A stretch of DNA of 64,000 nt, taken from an uncultured Ectothiorhodospiraceae bacterium. GTDB lineage: Bacteria; Pseudomonadota; Gammaproteobacteria; Nevskiales; Oceanococcaceae. The notes under the pieces are model-generated. The model did no database searches, had not been told where the DNA came from, and saw only the letters and a program-made list of their open reading frames with translations. Shown in pieces: positions 40,321 to 49,323 of the stretch; position 1 is the stretch's first letter; the number at the start of each line of letters is the position of its first letter. The stretch is taken from the NCBI GenBank assembly GCA_937141935.1, contig CAKZQS010000018.1, positions 22,836 to 86,835 of the forward strand. Reading direction: 5' to 3'. The translations under genes and the position numbers were made by a program.

Positions 40321-41397
40321 TCAGTCGGCGATCCTGGCCGCCTCAATCACGCCGCAGCCCAGGCATTGCTCCTCGGCATAGAGCACCGCGAACTGGCCGG
40401 GCGCCGGCGCCCACACCGGCTGCGCGAATTCGAGCCGCGCCGGCGGCCCGGCGCGGTAGACGGCGGTCTGCGGGCGGTGGCGGTGGCGCACGCGCACGCC
40501 GTACTGGGCGCCGTCCTTCGGGGGCTCATTGACCCAATAGCACTGGCCCAGCGTCAGCCGGGTCGGATTCAGCCGCGCGTCGCCGCGGTCCTGGCTGACC
40601 ACGAGCACATTGCGCGCGACGTCGCGATCCACCACATACCAGGGCGCCTCGGCATGGCCGCGCACCCCGCCGATGCCCAACCCGCCGCGCTGGCCCAGGG
40701 TGTACAGGGCCACGCCATGGTGTTCGCCGATGACCTGGCCCTCGTCGGTTTCGATGGCGCCGGGCCGCACGGCGATCCAGTGCTGCAGGAACTCGCGCAT
40801 GGGCCGCTCGCCGATGAAGCACACGCCGGTCGAATCGGGGCGCCGGTGGTTGACCAGGCCGCGCTCACGCGCCAGCGCGCGGACCTCGTTCTTTTCGTAG
40901 TCGCCCAGCGGGAACAGCACGTCGCGCAGCGCCGTACCCGGCGTGGCGGCCAGAAAATAGGTCTGGTCCTTATTGCTGTCGCGCGCGCGCAGCAGGCGGG
41001 TCCGGCCCTCGTGGGCCGCCAGGCGGGCGTAGTGCCCGGTGGCAATTGCCTCGGCTCCCAGTTGCTGCGCGTGGCGGGCGAACTCGCCGAACTTGATTTC
41101 GCGGTTGCAGAGCAGGTCGGGGGAGGGGGTGCGCCCGGCCTCGTATTCGGCCAGAAAGTCGGCGAAGACGCGCTCGCGATACTCGGCCGAAAAATCCGCC
41201 TGATGCAGCGGGATATCGAGCTGCGCGGCCACGGCGCGCGCGCTTTCATAGTCTTCGGCGGCGGTGCAATAGGCGTCGTCTTCGGCCCAGTTGCGCATGA
41301 ACAGGCCTTCGACCTCGTGGCCGGCCTCGATCAGCAGGGCGGCGGAGACGGCCGAATCGACGCCGCCGGAGAGCCCGACGATGACGCGACGAGTCAC
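40321..41397 (-). CDS. mnmA: tRNA-specific 2-thiouridylase
   Basis: 358 aa from GTG 41397. A very long open frame extends further upstream but overlaps the divergent Slam-like gene and is not coding. The PP-loop motif is VIVGLSGGVDSAVSAALL. The catalytic Cys in DLLCNREIKF (about residue 97) and the persulfide Cys in STGVCFIGER (about 192) are both present. The C-terminal beta-barrel (YVVDRDVARNVLVVSQ and the following strands) is complete. It thiolates U34 of tRNA Lys, Glu and Gln. Confidence 0.96.
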   Translation of the reverse strand: MTRRVIVGLSGGVDSAVSAALLIEAGHEVEGLFMRNWAEDDAYCTAAEDYESARAVAAQLDIPLHQADFSAEYRERVFADFLAEYEAGRTPSPDLLCNREIKFGEFARHAQQLGAEAIATGHYARLAAHEGRTRLLRARDSNKDQTYFLAATPGTALRDVLFPLGDYEKNEVRALARERGLVNHRRPDSTGVCFIGERPMREFLQHWIAVRPGAIETDEGQVIGEHHGVALYTLGQRGGLGIGGVRGHAEAPWYVVDRDVARNVLVVSQDRGDARLNPTRLTLGQCYWVNEPPKDGAQYGVRVRHRHRPQTAVYRAGPPARLEFAQPVWAPAPGQFAVLYAEEQCLGCGVIEAARIAD

Positions 41398-41481
41398 GGG
41401 CCGTAGTCCTTGGCGATGGCCATTCAGTGTAATAGGCTGGGCTGCTATCAGGCAGCGTGCAGCCGCAGGGAGAGAGTCAAG

Positions 41482-42960
41482 GTGGCGACGACGAATCGTA
41501 GGGGGACGATACGGGTAGCAGGGGCGATGCTGCTGGGGCTGGCCGCGGGTGCCGCACCCGCGCAGGATGTGCCGGCCCCGCAATGGCTCGATACCCAGGC
41601 GCCCGCCGAGGCCCGCACGCCGGCCGCGGCGCGCCCGGATGTGGCGCAAGCCCGGGAACTGCCCGCCGCGAGCGCGCGCCGGGTCGACGCCGAGCCTGAG
41701 CCCGGGTCCGGGGCCGCGCTGCCGCCGGTGGTGCTGGGCAGCGTGGAGAACCCCGCCACGCTGACACCGGCGCGGCTGCAGGGCCTGTACCCCGAGCTGG
41801 CCGCGATCGAGCCCGAGTACGCCGGGGACCCGGACTTCGACGCCATTTACGGTTTGGCCGCGCTGGCCAGCGAGGCCCATGGCGAGGCGGTTTTTGCGCT
41901 GCAGCGCGCGACCCTGGCACGCCCCGCGGCCTTGGATCTGCGCTTTGACCTGGCACGCGCCTATTACGCCAGTGGCGATTATGAGGCGGCCGATGCCGAG
42001 TTCGCGGCGCTGCAGGCCGCCGACCCGCCGCCGCGGCTGGCCACGGTGATCCGCGACTATCGTCAGGGCATTGCGCGCAACAACGCCCGCTATCGCGCCC
42101 AGAACCGGCTCTGGCTGGCCGCCTCGGCCGGGCATGACAGCAATGCCAACGCCGCGACGGACCTGACGGATTTCAATGGCTTCGTGCTTGCCGACGCCGC
42201 GCGCGAGCAGGAAAGCCCCTACTACGGGCTGCGTGCCCAGGCGGCGTGGTCGCGACCGCTGACCGCGCGCTGGCGCGCCAGCCTGGAGCCCCACGCGGCG
42301 GCGCGCGAGTACCCGGACTTTGAGGCCGCGAGCCGCCTGGAGCTGGGGCTCGGCGCGCAGGCGGTCTACGAGCGGGCCGCCTGGCAGGGCCGCCTGGGGC
42401 CGCGCTACACGCAGCTGTGGCTGGACGGCGAGGACAACGCGCAGCTGCTGGCCATGGAGGGTGCCCTGAGCCGCAGCCTGGGCCGCTCTCTGCTCGGGGT
42501 GTCGGCCCGTGCCGGCGCGCTCCGCTACCCGGACGAACTGACGGTGCGCGACATCGACCAGTACGTGCTGGGGCTGGACGCCGCCTACGCGGTCTCCGGC
42601 CTGCCGCTGCAATGGCGCGGCGGCCTATTGCTCGGGCGCGAGGAGGCGGTGGAAGAGGGCTCGCCGAACAGCCGGGACACGCTGGGCGTGCAGGCCGGAC
42701 TGCGCTGGGCCACCACGCCGCTCAGCACGCTGCGCGCCGGTGTGGCCTGGCTGGACGGCAGCTACGACGACCCCTTCTTCGGCGAAAGCCGTGACGACAC
42801 CCAGCTCAGCGCCAACCTCGCGCTGGATCTGGGGCTGGCGGCCGCCCCGCAGTGGCTCTTCGTGCTGCAGGGCCAGTGGCTGGACAACGACTCCAGCATC
42901 GACGTATTCAGCTATGACCGCCTGGAGCTCGGGCTGGTCGCACAGTGGAGTTTCGAATGA
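41482..42960 (+). CDS. Slam-like outer-membrane protein (TPR + DUF560 barrel)
   Basis: 492 aa from GTG 41482. A Sec signal peptide ends in AAGAAPAQ. A TPR region (about 95-190: AIYGLAALASEAHGEAVFALQR, LRFDLARAYYASGDYEAADAEF) is followed by a motif reading DSNANAATDLTDF, then a beta barrel of roughly 280 residues ending in the outer-membrane signature LGLVAQWSF. This is the architecture of surface lipoprotein assembly modifiers (Slam), which move TbpB-like lipoproteins to the cell surface. The next gene overlaps by 4 nt (ATGA) and has a TbpB-like C-terminal barrel, a natural client. Confidence 0.75.
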   Translation: MATTNRRGTIRVAGAMLLGLAAGAAPAQDVPAPQWLDTQAPAEARTPAAARPDVAQARELPAASARRVDAEPEPGSGAALPPVVLGSVENPATLTPARLQGLYPELAAIEPEYAGDPDFDAIYGLAALASEAHGEAVFALQRATLARPAALDLRFDLARAYYASGDYEAADAEFAALQAADPPPRLATVIRDYRQGIARNNARYRAQNRLWLAASAGHDSNANAATDLTDFNGFVLADAAREQESPYYGLRAQAAWSRPLTARWRASLEPHAAAREYPDFEAASRLELGLGAQAVYERAAWQGRLGPRYTQLWLDGEDNAQLLAMEGALSRSLGRSLLGVSARAGALRYPDELTVRDIDQYVLGLDAAYAVSGLPLQWRGGLLLGREEAVEEGSPNSRDTLGVQAGLRWATTPLSTLRAGVAWLDGSYDDPFFGESRDDTQLSANLALDLGLAAAPQWLFVLQGQWLDNDSSIDVFSYDRLELGLVAQWSFE

Positions 42961-44552
42961 GCATCAGCCAAGGATCGCGGCGCCTGTTTGGCGCGGCGCT
43001 GCTCGCCGCCCTGCTGGGCCTGCCGGGGCTGGCCGGCGCCAGCGAAGGCCTGGTTCTGTTCGTATCCGGCGAGGTCAGCGCCCAGCGCGGTGACCGGGTC
43101 GTCGCGCTGCGGCGCGGCGTGCGCGTGCGTGAAGGCGACACGATTCGCACCGGGCCCGGCGGGCGCACGCATATCCGCATGCGCGACCGCACGCTGTTCT
43201 CACTGCGCCCGGACACCGAGTTCACGATCGAGACCTACAGCTACGAGGGCCCGGAGGTTGCCGCCGGTGTGGCGCCGGCGTCGCTGGCGCGCAGCCAGCC
43301 CGAGGCGGCCCAGGGCCGCAGCGTCTACAACCTGCTGCGCGGCGGCTTTCGCGCGATTACCGGCCTGATCGGCAAGGTCGATTCCTCGGCCTTCAGCGTA
43401 CGCACGCCGGTGGCGACGATCGGCATCCGCGGCACCACCTTCACCGCCGTCTGCCTAGCGGACTGCAGCAGCGGCCTGGTCTTCGGCGTCAGCGAGGGCA
43501 TGATCGAGGCCAGCAACGACGCCGGCACGCTGTTACTGGCGGAAAACGAATTCGGCTTTGCCTCCTCCTCGCAGGACCCGCCGCGGCAACTGCGCGACCA
43601 GCCGCCGCAGCTGCTCGATATCACGCCGGCCGCCGATGGCGAACAAAGCGAGCGCGACCCGCAGCAGCGCCGCCGGGTGGCGGCGCGTCGCTACTACGGC
43701 CGCAGCGAGCCGGCGGCCAACGAGGAGCAGCCGCTGGGCCGGGAGGACACGGTCACCGAGGAAAACGAGCCCACCACGCGCTCCGACCAGCGCGTGGTGC
43801 TGCTGAGTACCGCCGCCGCGTTGCCGCACCCCGGTGCGCCGCCCATCGTTGCCGGCAACGTGCCGGCCGGGCAGGTACGTGTTGAGGAGGGCGAGCTCGC
43901 CGGCACCACGCTGGTGGGCTTTTCGGCCCGCAACGAGGAGCGGCTGGCCCTGCTGCGCTTTGCCGGTGCCGCCGAGGACCCGCTGGTCTCCACCAACCAG
44001 GGTTTCGACCCGGTTTCCGGGCTGCGCTGGGGCCGTTATGCGGAGGGCACCGTGACGATCCGCGAGGGCGACCAGGTGTTCAGCGCGCAGGCCAGCGAGA
44101 TCGGCCCGCACTGGATTGTCGGGCCGCAGATGGCCGCGAATGCGGCCCTGCCCAGCACCGGCACGGCCGAATTCACGCTGGTCGGCAATACCGACCCCAC
44201 GGCGAGCGACGGCGCTCGCGGCTTTCTGGGCAGCGCCACGCTCCAGGCCGATTTCACGGCGCTCAGCGTGCGTTCGACGCTGGCGCTGGGGATCGACGGC
44301 AACGCCTGGCAGGCCAGCGGCGAAGGGGCCTTCGGCGCACGCCTGGGCCCGGGCATCGCGGAAAACGTTTTTGCCGGGTTGTATGACAGCGTCCAGGTCA
44401 ATGGCGTTGGCGGCGGCGACGGTCAGTTCCAGGGTCTGGTCAGCGTGCAGCCCGAAGGCGTCAGCGGTGCCGCCCTGGGTTACCGTCTCAGCGCCCCCGA
44501 ATCGGGCAGCGTGGCCGGCGTGGCCATCTTCCGCAACGCCAGCGCCCCCTAG
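42957..44552 (+). CDS. FecR-domain secreted protein with TbpB-like C-terminal barrel
   Basis: 531 aa from ATG 42957 (inside the previous stop). A Sec signal peptide ends GLAGASE without a lipobox Cys, so it is secreted rather than lipidated. The FecR domain (about 30-180) is VLFVSGEVSAQRGDRVVALR, REGDTIRTGPGGRTHIRMRD and SVRTPVATIGIRGTTFTAV. A linker rich in Arg and Glu follows (residues ~220-290). The C-terminal ~180 residues (ADFTALSVRSTLALGIDGNAW, GAFGARLGPGIAENVFAG, LGYRLSAPESGSVAGVAIF) follow the beta-barrel handle pattern of Slam substrates. Coupling to the Slam-like gene suggests export to the surface. Confidence 0.75.
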   Translation: MSISQGSRRLFGAALLAALLGLPGLAGASEGLVLFVSGEVSAQRGDRVVALRRGVRVREGDTIRTGPGGRTHIRMRDRTLFSLRPDTEFTIETYSYEGPEVAAGVAPASLARSQPEAAQGRSVYNLLRGGFRAITGLIGKVDSSAFSVRTPVATIGIRGTTFTAVCLADCSSGLVFGVSEGMIEASNDAGTLLLAENEFGFASSSQDPPRQLRDQPPQLLDITPAADGEQSERDPQQRRRVAARRYYGRSEPAANEEQPLGREDTVTEENEPTTRSDQRVVLLSTAAALPHPGAPPIVAGNVPAGQVRVEEGELAGTTLVGFSARNEERLALLRFAGAAEDPLVSTNQGFDPVSGLRWGRYAEGTVTIREGDQVFSAQASEIGPHWIVGPQMAANAALPSTGTAEFTLVGNTDPTASDGARGFLGSATLQADFTALSVRSTLALGIDGNAWQASGEGAFGARLGPGIAENVFAGLYDSVQVNGVGGGDGQFQGLVSVQPEGVSGAALGYRLSAPESGSVAGVAIFRNASAP

Positions 44553-44608
44553 GGTTAGCGTCCTGGGGTTGGCGCCCTGGGGTTGGCGCCCTGGGGTTGG
44601 CTACAGGG
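44553..44608. repeat. 14-bp tandem repeat after the FecR gene
   Basis: Three copies plus a partial fourth of a unit GGTTGGCGCCCTGG start one base after the FecR-gene stop. The first copy carries two changes. It may form hairpins, since the unit contains GGCGCC. Confidence 0.8.
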
Positions 44609-44735
44609 GCGTGACCACAGCCGGGGCGCCGGGCGCTGACGCGCGGTATTGATCTGCGGAGTCGGCCCCAGGTGCTGGGTTGGCGCTCCCGGCGCCGGCG
44701 TCGGGCCGCGGCCACAGAACCTCACCCTCTGGGCA

Positions 44736-44800
44736 GCACCCTCTGCGCCTCACACTCCGGGCCGCACCCTCTGCGCCTCACACTCTGGGCCGCACCCTCA
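44736..44800. repeat. 28-bp tandem repeat overlapping the gspN stop
   Basis: Two full copies (44736-44763, 44764-44791) and a partial third of a unit starting GCACCCTCTGCGCCTCAC. The second copy differs by one base. The gspN stop codon (44798-44800) lies at the repeat edge, so the repeat may have shaped the C-terminus of GspN. The gap 44609-44735 has no feature. Confidence 0.75.
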
Positions 44801-45577
44801 GGGCCGCGGCAGGCGTCCGCTGTAGCGCAGCGCGTAGGCGCCGTCGGAGTCCGGCCGGCCCATCGTGGGCAAGCTGTTGCGGATCGGCGGCGGCGTTTGT
44901 TCGGTCGGCGTGATGCGCACGTTCAGCGCATAGCGCCCGTCCGGGAACAGCGTCAAATCGCCGCGCGCCTGCAGGGCCGCGCCGGGCTGCTCCTGCACCG
45001 TGCCGACGATGCGACCGTCCTCCTGGGTGGCGATGTCGATGCGGTAGTCCCCCAGCGGCGCCTCCGGCTTGAGCAGCGTCCAGCGCAGCCCACGCAGGGT
45101 CAGCGTGCCGTCCAGCGCCTCAGCCTGGCCCTCGGCGCTGACGCGCGCCTGGTCCAGGTGCAGCGCGGCGACGCCGGCCACGGGCAGGAAGGGAATGTTC
45201 AGCACGGGCTTGAGCGCCTCGATCGACAGGCGCGCGCGCCAGTCTTCCAGCCGCAGTTTGCCATCGGGGCGAAGCTGCACGTGGCCACGGGCGGGCACCT
45301 CCGGGGCGAGCTGCAGGGCCAGTTCGGCGTCGACGCGTCCCAGCGGCAACGCCCAGGGCGACAGCCACCAGCTGACGTCTTCAACCTGAACCTTTCCGGC
45401 CTGGACTTGGGCGGCACGGCCGGCCAGCAGGCGGCCCTCAACGCCCCGGAACTGCGGCACCTCCGGCCCCTCGGGCAAGGCCAGGCCCAGCAACTTGTTC
45501 GCCGGTGCGAGCCAAACCAGACCGGCGGCGAAGCCCGCCAGTACCAGGCCGGCGGCGCCCAGAATCCGTTTCATCAT
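44798..45577 (-). CDS. gspN: Type II secretion system protein N
   Basis: 259 aa from ATG 45577 (ATG 45574 also possible). An N-terminal TM anchor (ILGAAGLVLAGFAAGLVWLA) is followed by a periplasmic beta-rich domain with repeated LxLxxxxG strands (LTLRGLRWTLL, DLTLFPDGRYALNVRI). It ends in the GspN-type QTPPPIRNSLPTMGRPD segment. Last in the gspG-N order, overlapping gspM by 4 nt. An inner-membrane component of the secretion complex. Confidence 0.85.
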   Translation of the reverse strand: MMKRILGAAGLVLAGFAAGLVWLAPANKLLGLALPEGPEVPQFRGVEGRLLAGRAAQVQAGKVQVEDVSWWLSPWALPLGRVDAELALQLAPEVPARGHVQLRPDGKLRLEDWRARLSIEALKPVLNIPFLPVAGVAALHLDQARVSAEGQAEALDGTLTLRGLRWTLLKPEAPLGDYRIDIATQEDGRIVGTVQEQPGAALQARGDLTLFPDGRYALNVRITPTEQTPPPIRNSLPTMGRPDSDGAYALRYSGRLPRP

Positions 45578-46053
45578 CGCTCCAGCGTCAGGCGGGCGCT
45601 GGCGGTGCCGGAGGCATCGCCGCGATCCAGATTCAGCGCGCTCACCCGAATCCCGTTTTGTGTCTGCAGCTGCAGCACCCAGCGCATCAGCTCTTCGAGC
45701 GGCGCGTCCTCGACCCATACGCGGACGGTGTTGTCGCCGTCGGGCTGGATGCGCTTGACCGCCTCGGCCAGCTGGGCGCGGCGTGCGGCACCGTCAACCA
45801 CCGAAAGCAGCGAGCGGTTCGCGCCCTGTACGCCGCCACCACGCGCCGCGCCGCGTACTTCGGGGCGGATTTCGGTCAGCCAGGCGGCGAGCTCGCGGGC
45901 CTCATCCCGCTCGGCCTGCTTGGCCGCCAGCGCGTCGTAGAGCGGCGCCCATACCAGCAGGAAAAACAGCAGCAGGCCGGCGAGCACCGCGCCGACACCC
46001 AGGATCATGCGCTCGCGCGGGGCGCGCTCCAGCCACCAGGCAGTCGGCGTCAT
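45574..46053 (-). CDS. gspM: Type II secretion system protein M
   Basis: 159 aa. A short cytoplasmic N-terminus and one TM helix (MILGVGAVLAGLLLFFLLVWAP) precede a periplasmic ferredoxin-like domain with the EEL region LEELMRWVLQLQTQNGIRVS. Partner of GspL at the inner membrane. It overlaps both neighbours by 4 nt, and its order in the operon (L, M, N) is canonical. Confidence 0.88.
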   Translation of the reverse strand: MTPTAWWLERAPRERMILGVGAVLAGLLLFFLLVWAPLYDALAAKQAERDEARELAAWLTEIRPEVRGAARGGGVQGANRSLLSVVDGAARRAQLAEAVKRIQPDGDNTVRVWVEDAPLEELMRWVLQLQTQNGIRVSALNLDRGDASGTASARLTLER

Positions 46054-47216
46054 GCGGCCTCCAGCTTCAGCCGGATCTGCACGCCATCGGCGCCGGCATT
46101 GGCGGATTGCACCTCCAGCCGCCAGCGGGGCTGCTCGGCGAAGTCGTTGCGCAGGGTTTCCAGCGCCTGCAGGTTGTCCCCGCCCAGGCTCAGGTACAGC
46201 GCCGCATCCCGGTATTGCAGGCCCTCCAGGCGCAGGCCCTTGGTGCGCGCCAGCGCCTGCGCGCTGGCATTGAGCAGCTGCAGCAGCGCGGCGTCACTGC
46301 CACCACCGCGCGCCGCGGCCAGTTCCTGCGAGGCCTGCACGCGCATATCCACGATGCGGGTGATCTGCGGGAAGGTCTCGCGAAAGGCCGCCTCGGCCGC
46401 GCCACGGGCGGCTTCGGCCTGCTGGCCCGTGTTGTAGACGGCCCAGCCCAGCAGCAGGCTGTGCAGCAGCAGGAAGCTGGCGGCCAGGGCCGCGGGCCAG
46501 CGCAGCCGCTGCAGCCATTCGTGGCGGGCCGACTCGCGACGATAGGCGCCTTGCAGCAGGTTCCCCCGGCGGCTGGCATCCAGGCCGGCCAGGGCCAGCA
46601 GGTGCGGCAGGTCCTCGCGCCGGGCCAGTGTCAGCCCCTCGGGCGCCGGCGCGCCACCGATGCTGATGAAGTCGATGCCCTCGGGGTGGGCCAGCAAGGC
46701 CTCGAGCCCGGGCAGCCCGCCAACGGGCGTCACCAGGCGCCGGCCACCCGGCAGGCTGAGCAGCCAGCGGTCGGGCAGGGCGGCCAGCACCGGGCGCTCG
46801 ATCGCCGCGGGCAACAGCGCCTGCTCCGGCACCACGGCGATCAGCTCCTGGGGCTCCAGGGTGTCGAATGTGGCCAGTTGCTCCTCGATCCAGCTGCGGC
46901 GGCAGACATAGACCGCGGCGGCCTGCTCGGGGCCGGCCAGCGCGAAATGCAGTTTCTCGACGTCCTCGGCCAGCGCGTCTTCAAGGGCGTAGGGCGCGGC
47001 GGCCAACAGGCGCGCGCCCTTCAGCGGCAGGGCCACGGGGTGCCAGCCCACCTGGGCGCCGGGCACGACCGCCAGCACGCGGCTGCTGTGCGCCCGTGGC
47101 GCCAGGGCTTGCGCGTCGCCGTGTTCGATCTCGGTGGAGACCTCTGGCCCACCCAGGCGCCGCCAGGACCAGCCACCGGCGTCGGCGTCTTGGGTTACGA
47201 GGAGCAGATCGGTCAC
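46050..47216 (-). CDS. gspL: Type II secretion system protein L
   Basis: 388 aa from GTG 47216; ATG at 47261 is in frame and would add 15 residues that look non-coding. The N-terminal actin-like cytoplasmic domain (about 1-230: LLLVTQDADAGGWSW, EDALAEDVEKLHFALAGPE) binds the assembly ATPase GspE. A single TM segment (AALAASFLLLHSLLLGWAVY, about 265-285) and a periplasmic ferredoxin-like domain follow. It overlaps gspM by 4 nt. Confidence 0.88.
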   Translation of the reverse strand: MTDLLLVTQDADAGGWSWRRLGGPEVSTEIEHGDAQALAPRAHSSRVLAVVPGAQVGWHPVALPLKGARLLAAAPYALEDALAEDVEKLHFALAGPEQAAAVYVCRRSWIEEQLATFDTLEPQELIAVVPEQALLPAAIERPVLAALPDRWLLSLPGGRRLVTPVGGLPGLEALLAHPEGIDFISIGGAPAPEGLTLARREDLPHLLALAGLDASRRGNLLQGAYRRESARHEWLQRLRWPAALAASFLLLHSLLLGWAVYNTGQQAEAARGAAEAAFRETFPQITRIVDMRVQASQELAAARGGGSDAALLQLLNASAQALARTKGLRLEGLQYRDAALYLSLGGDNLQALETLRNDFAEQPRWRLEVQSANAGADGVQIRLKLEAA

Positions 47217-47309
47217 GTAGGGCGAGCTCGGGGCGCGGGAGTGGCAGGTCCAGCCGGGCATTCTAGCCGAGGACCCGCAGCGGTGAGCGATGCGGCCATG
47301 GCCCGCGGG

Positions 47310-48251
47310 CTAGTAGGGGGCACGGGAGCGCCACACCGTTCGGGCGCGACCGTCGCTGCCGCGATGCAAGACCGACACCAGCTGCAGCCGCACGCCCTGA
47401 ACATCCGCCGAACCTTCGGCGCGAAAATAGCTGGAGCGCACGTCGATGTTCTCGCTGACCGGGCGGGCGGCCAGCGCCGGCTCGGCGCGGAAATTCTCCA
47501 GGCTCTCCCAGGGCGACTCCTCGCGACTCGCGAGCAGCGATTCGACATCGCCCGGCGTCAGCCCCTCGGCCAGACTCTGCAACACGGCCGGCGTGGCGGT
47601 GTTGACGTTGATCGGGTGCGGCACGGCCGGGGCCACGGTGACATGGGGCACCAGGGCCGCGTAAATGTCTTCGGTAACGCCGTCGATCAGGCGCAACTCG
47701 GTGATGCTGACCATCGGCCGGTTGGCCGCGCGGCGCGGCGGGTCCAGCGACAGATAGGCCTGATCCTCGGCCCCACCGGGAAAGCGCGGCTCGGTATCGG
47801 GGTCGATCCAGTCGGCGATGCGCACCCCCAGATCGCCCACGGCCTGGTCGCGTAGCTCGGGAATCGCCGCCAGCAATCGGTTGAACTGCAGCAGGACCTG
47901 CTCGGGCTCGGCGACACCCAGCGTGTTCAGGTTGAACTGGCTGTGCAGATCGACGATCTGGCCCGCCAGCACGCCCTCGTCGACCGGCAGAAAGTCGATG
48001 CGCTGGGCCCAGATCTCATCGAGAGTGTCGATACTGGAGTCCTGCGCGTCGCGGCGCAGGATGGTGCCGGCCCATTCTTCCAGGCCGATCAGGTACCACC
48101 AGGCCGCATCCAGGCTGCGCATGTTGGCGGCGCGGTGTACGGCCAGGTTCTGCGCGACCATCAGCGCCGTGGTCAGCGTGCTGGCGAAGGCGACGACCAT
48201 CACCGCCGTCAGCAGCGCCACGCCGCGTTGGCGCTTCGACAGCGTTCTCAT
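47310..48251 (-). CDS. gspK: Type II secretion system minor pseudopilin K
   Basis: 313 aa from ATG 48251. A prepilin-like N-terminus (KRQRGVALLTAVMVVAFASTL) has the short GspK leader ending in G before the hydrophobic helix. The large globular domain shows GVRIADWIDPDTEPR and the HhH-like INVNTATPAVLQSLAEGLTPGD segment typical of GspK (comEA-like). It caps the pseudopilus tip with I and J. It overlaps gspJ by 4 nt. The next gene (gspL) is 93 nt away. Confidence 0.9.
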   Translation of the reverse strand: MRTLSKRQRGVALLTAVMVVAFASTLTTALMVAQNLAVHRAANMRSLDAAWWYLIGLEEWAGTILRRDAQDSSIDTLDEIWAQRIDFLPVDEGVLAGQIVDLHSQFNLNTLGVAEPEQVLLQFNRLLAAIPELRDQAVGDLGVRIADWIDPDTEPRFPGGAEDQAYLSLDPPRRAANRPMVSITELRLIDGVTEDIYAALVPHVTVAPAVPHPINVNTATPAVLQSLAEGLTPGDVESLLASREESPWESLENFRAEPALAARPVSENIDVRSSYFRAEGSADVQGVRLQLVSVLHRGSDGRARTVWRSRAPY

Positions 48252-48859
48252 GCCGGGGCCAGCGCGAAGGCGAAGCGCAGCTCGCCGTAGTCCTGGCTGA
48301 TCAGGATCAGCTCGACGGCCCGCGGCAGGCCGGGCGCGGCGCCGCCGCTGGCATCCAGCGGCGGCCATTCCTCGACCCATTCGCCGGAGTCGCCCAGAAA
48401 GCGCCAGGTCAGCTCGTCGATGCCTTCGAGCACCGGATAGGCCAGCCCCTCGTCGCCCTGCACGCGGTCGACTTCACGCCAGCTGCGTCGTACCAGGCTG
48501 CGCTCGGCAAGCAGGTACTCGACCCGCGACAGGCTGGAGCGGGGCAGTTGCAGCGGGTTGCGCCGGCCACCGGTGGTGAACTCCAGGCCGCCGAGTTCGT
48601 TGCGATACAGCGCGGGCTGCGGGTCGCCAAAGGCATCGCGCGCGGGGCGCACCACGGCCGACTCCAGATCGCTGCGCAAGCGGTAAATGCCGCGCTGCCA
48701 GTCCGCCATGCGCTCCTGCACGACGCCGACGCTGCGGCGGGTTTCGATGATGGAGGCCAGCCCGCCATAGGCCATTGCCGACAGCAGCGCGAAGATCGCC
48801 AGTGCGGCGACCAGTTCGATGAGCGTGAAGCCCCGTTGTGCCCGTGTGCGCTTCTTCAT
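48248..48859 (-). CDS. gspJ: Type II secretion system minor pseudopilin J
   Basis: 203 aa. The prepilin leader MKKRTRAQRG|FTLIELVAALAIFALLSAM has the GFTLIE processing site and the conserved E+5. The globular domain after residue 30 has GIYRLRSDLESAVVRPARD and EGIDELTWRFLGDSG, typical of GspJ. Its ends overlap gspI and gspK by 4 nt each. It is a part of the pseudopilus tip. Confidence 0.92.
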   Translation of the reverse strand: MKKRTRAQRGFTLIELVAALAIFALLSAMAYGGLASIIETRRSVGVVQERMADWQRGIYRLRSDLESAVVRPARDAFGDPQPALYRNELGGLEFTTGGRRNPLQLPRSSLSRVEYLLAERSLVRRSWREVDRVQGDEGLAYPVLEGIDELTWRFLGDSGEWVEEWPPLDASGGAAPGLPRAVELILISQDYGELRFAFALAPA

Positions 48860-49323
48860 GGCCCGACGCCGACGCCGCCCTCGCGACCGGGGCCCACCTG
48901 GGCGCCGTTACCCGGTGTGCCGGGCGCGCCGGGCTGCAAGCTCTCCGGCAGCGGCGCCACCGGCTCCGCCAAAAAGGCGGTGCGGGTCAGCAGCCAGCCT
49001 TCTTCGTCACGCTCGCGGCGCACACGGATGGTGATGCGGCGCAAGAACTCGTCCGGGGTTTCCTCCACCGTGCGTTGCACCGTCCAGGACTGGCCCGCGT
49101 GTTCGTAGTCGCGACTCTTGCGGTCGAGCTCCGGCCAGCTCTCCTCGAGCTGGGCTTCGACCATCAGGTTGTGCGCAAGCCAGCCGGCGAGCATGCGGTC
49201 CTCCAGGTCGCGCGTGCTGCCGGCGTAAAAGGTCGAGGCCGTCAGGCTGGCGCCCAGGGCGAGCCCCAGCACCGCCAACGCCGCCAGCACCTCGATCAGC
49301 GTGAAGCCGCGTTGCGGCCTCAC
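48856..49323 (-). CDS. gspI: Type II secretion system minor pseudopilin I
   Basis: 155 aa from GTG 49323. The short leader MRPQRG|FTLIEVLAALAVLGLAL is the typical GspI leader, and the NLMVEAQLEESWP segment is the family hallmark. The Gly/Pro-rich tail after residue ~135 is longer than usual. Overlaps gspH by 4 nt. Confidence 0.9.
   Translation of the reverse strand: MRPQRGFTLIEVLAALAVLGLALGASLTASTFYAGSTRDLEDRMLAGWLAHNLMVEAQLEESWPELDRKSRDYEHAGQSWTVQRTVEETPDEFLRRITIRVRRERDEEGWLLTRTAFLAEPVAPLPESLQPGAPGTPGNGAQVGPGREGGVGVGP

Noticed and set aside
40321..42612. A 763-aa minus-strand reading frame extending mnmA far upstream
   Set aside because: Only the part from GTG 41397 has MnmA motifs. The rest is antisense to the Slam-like gene and reads as low-complexity Arg/Gly/Gln.
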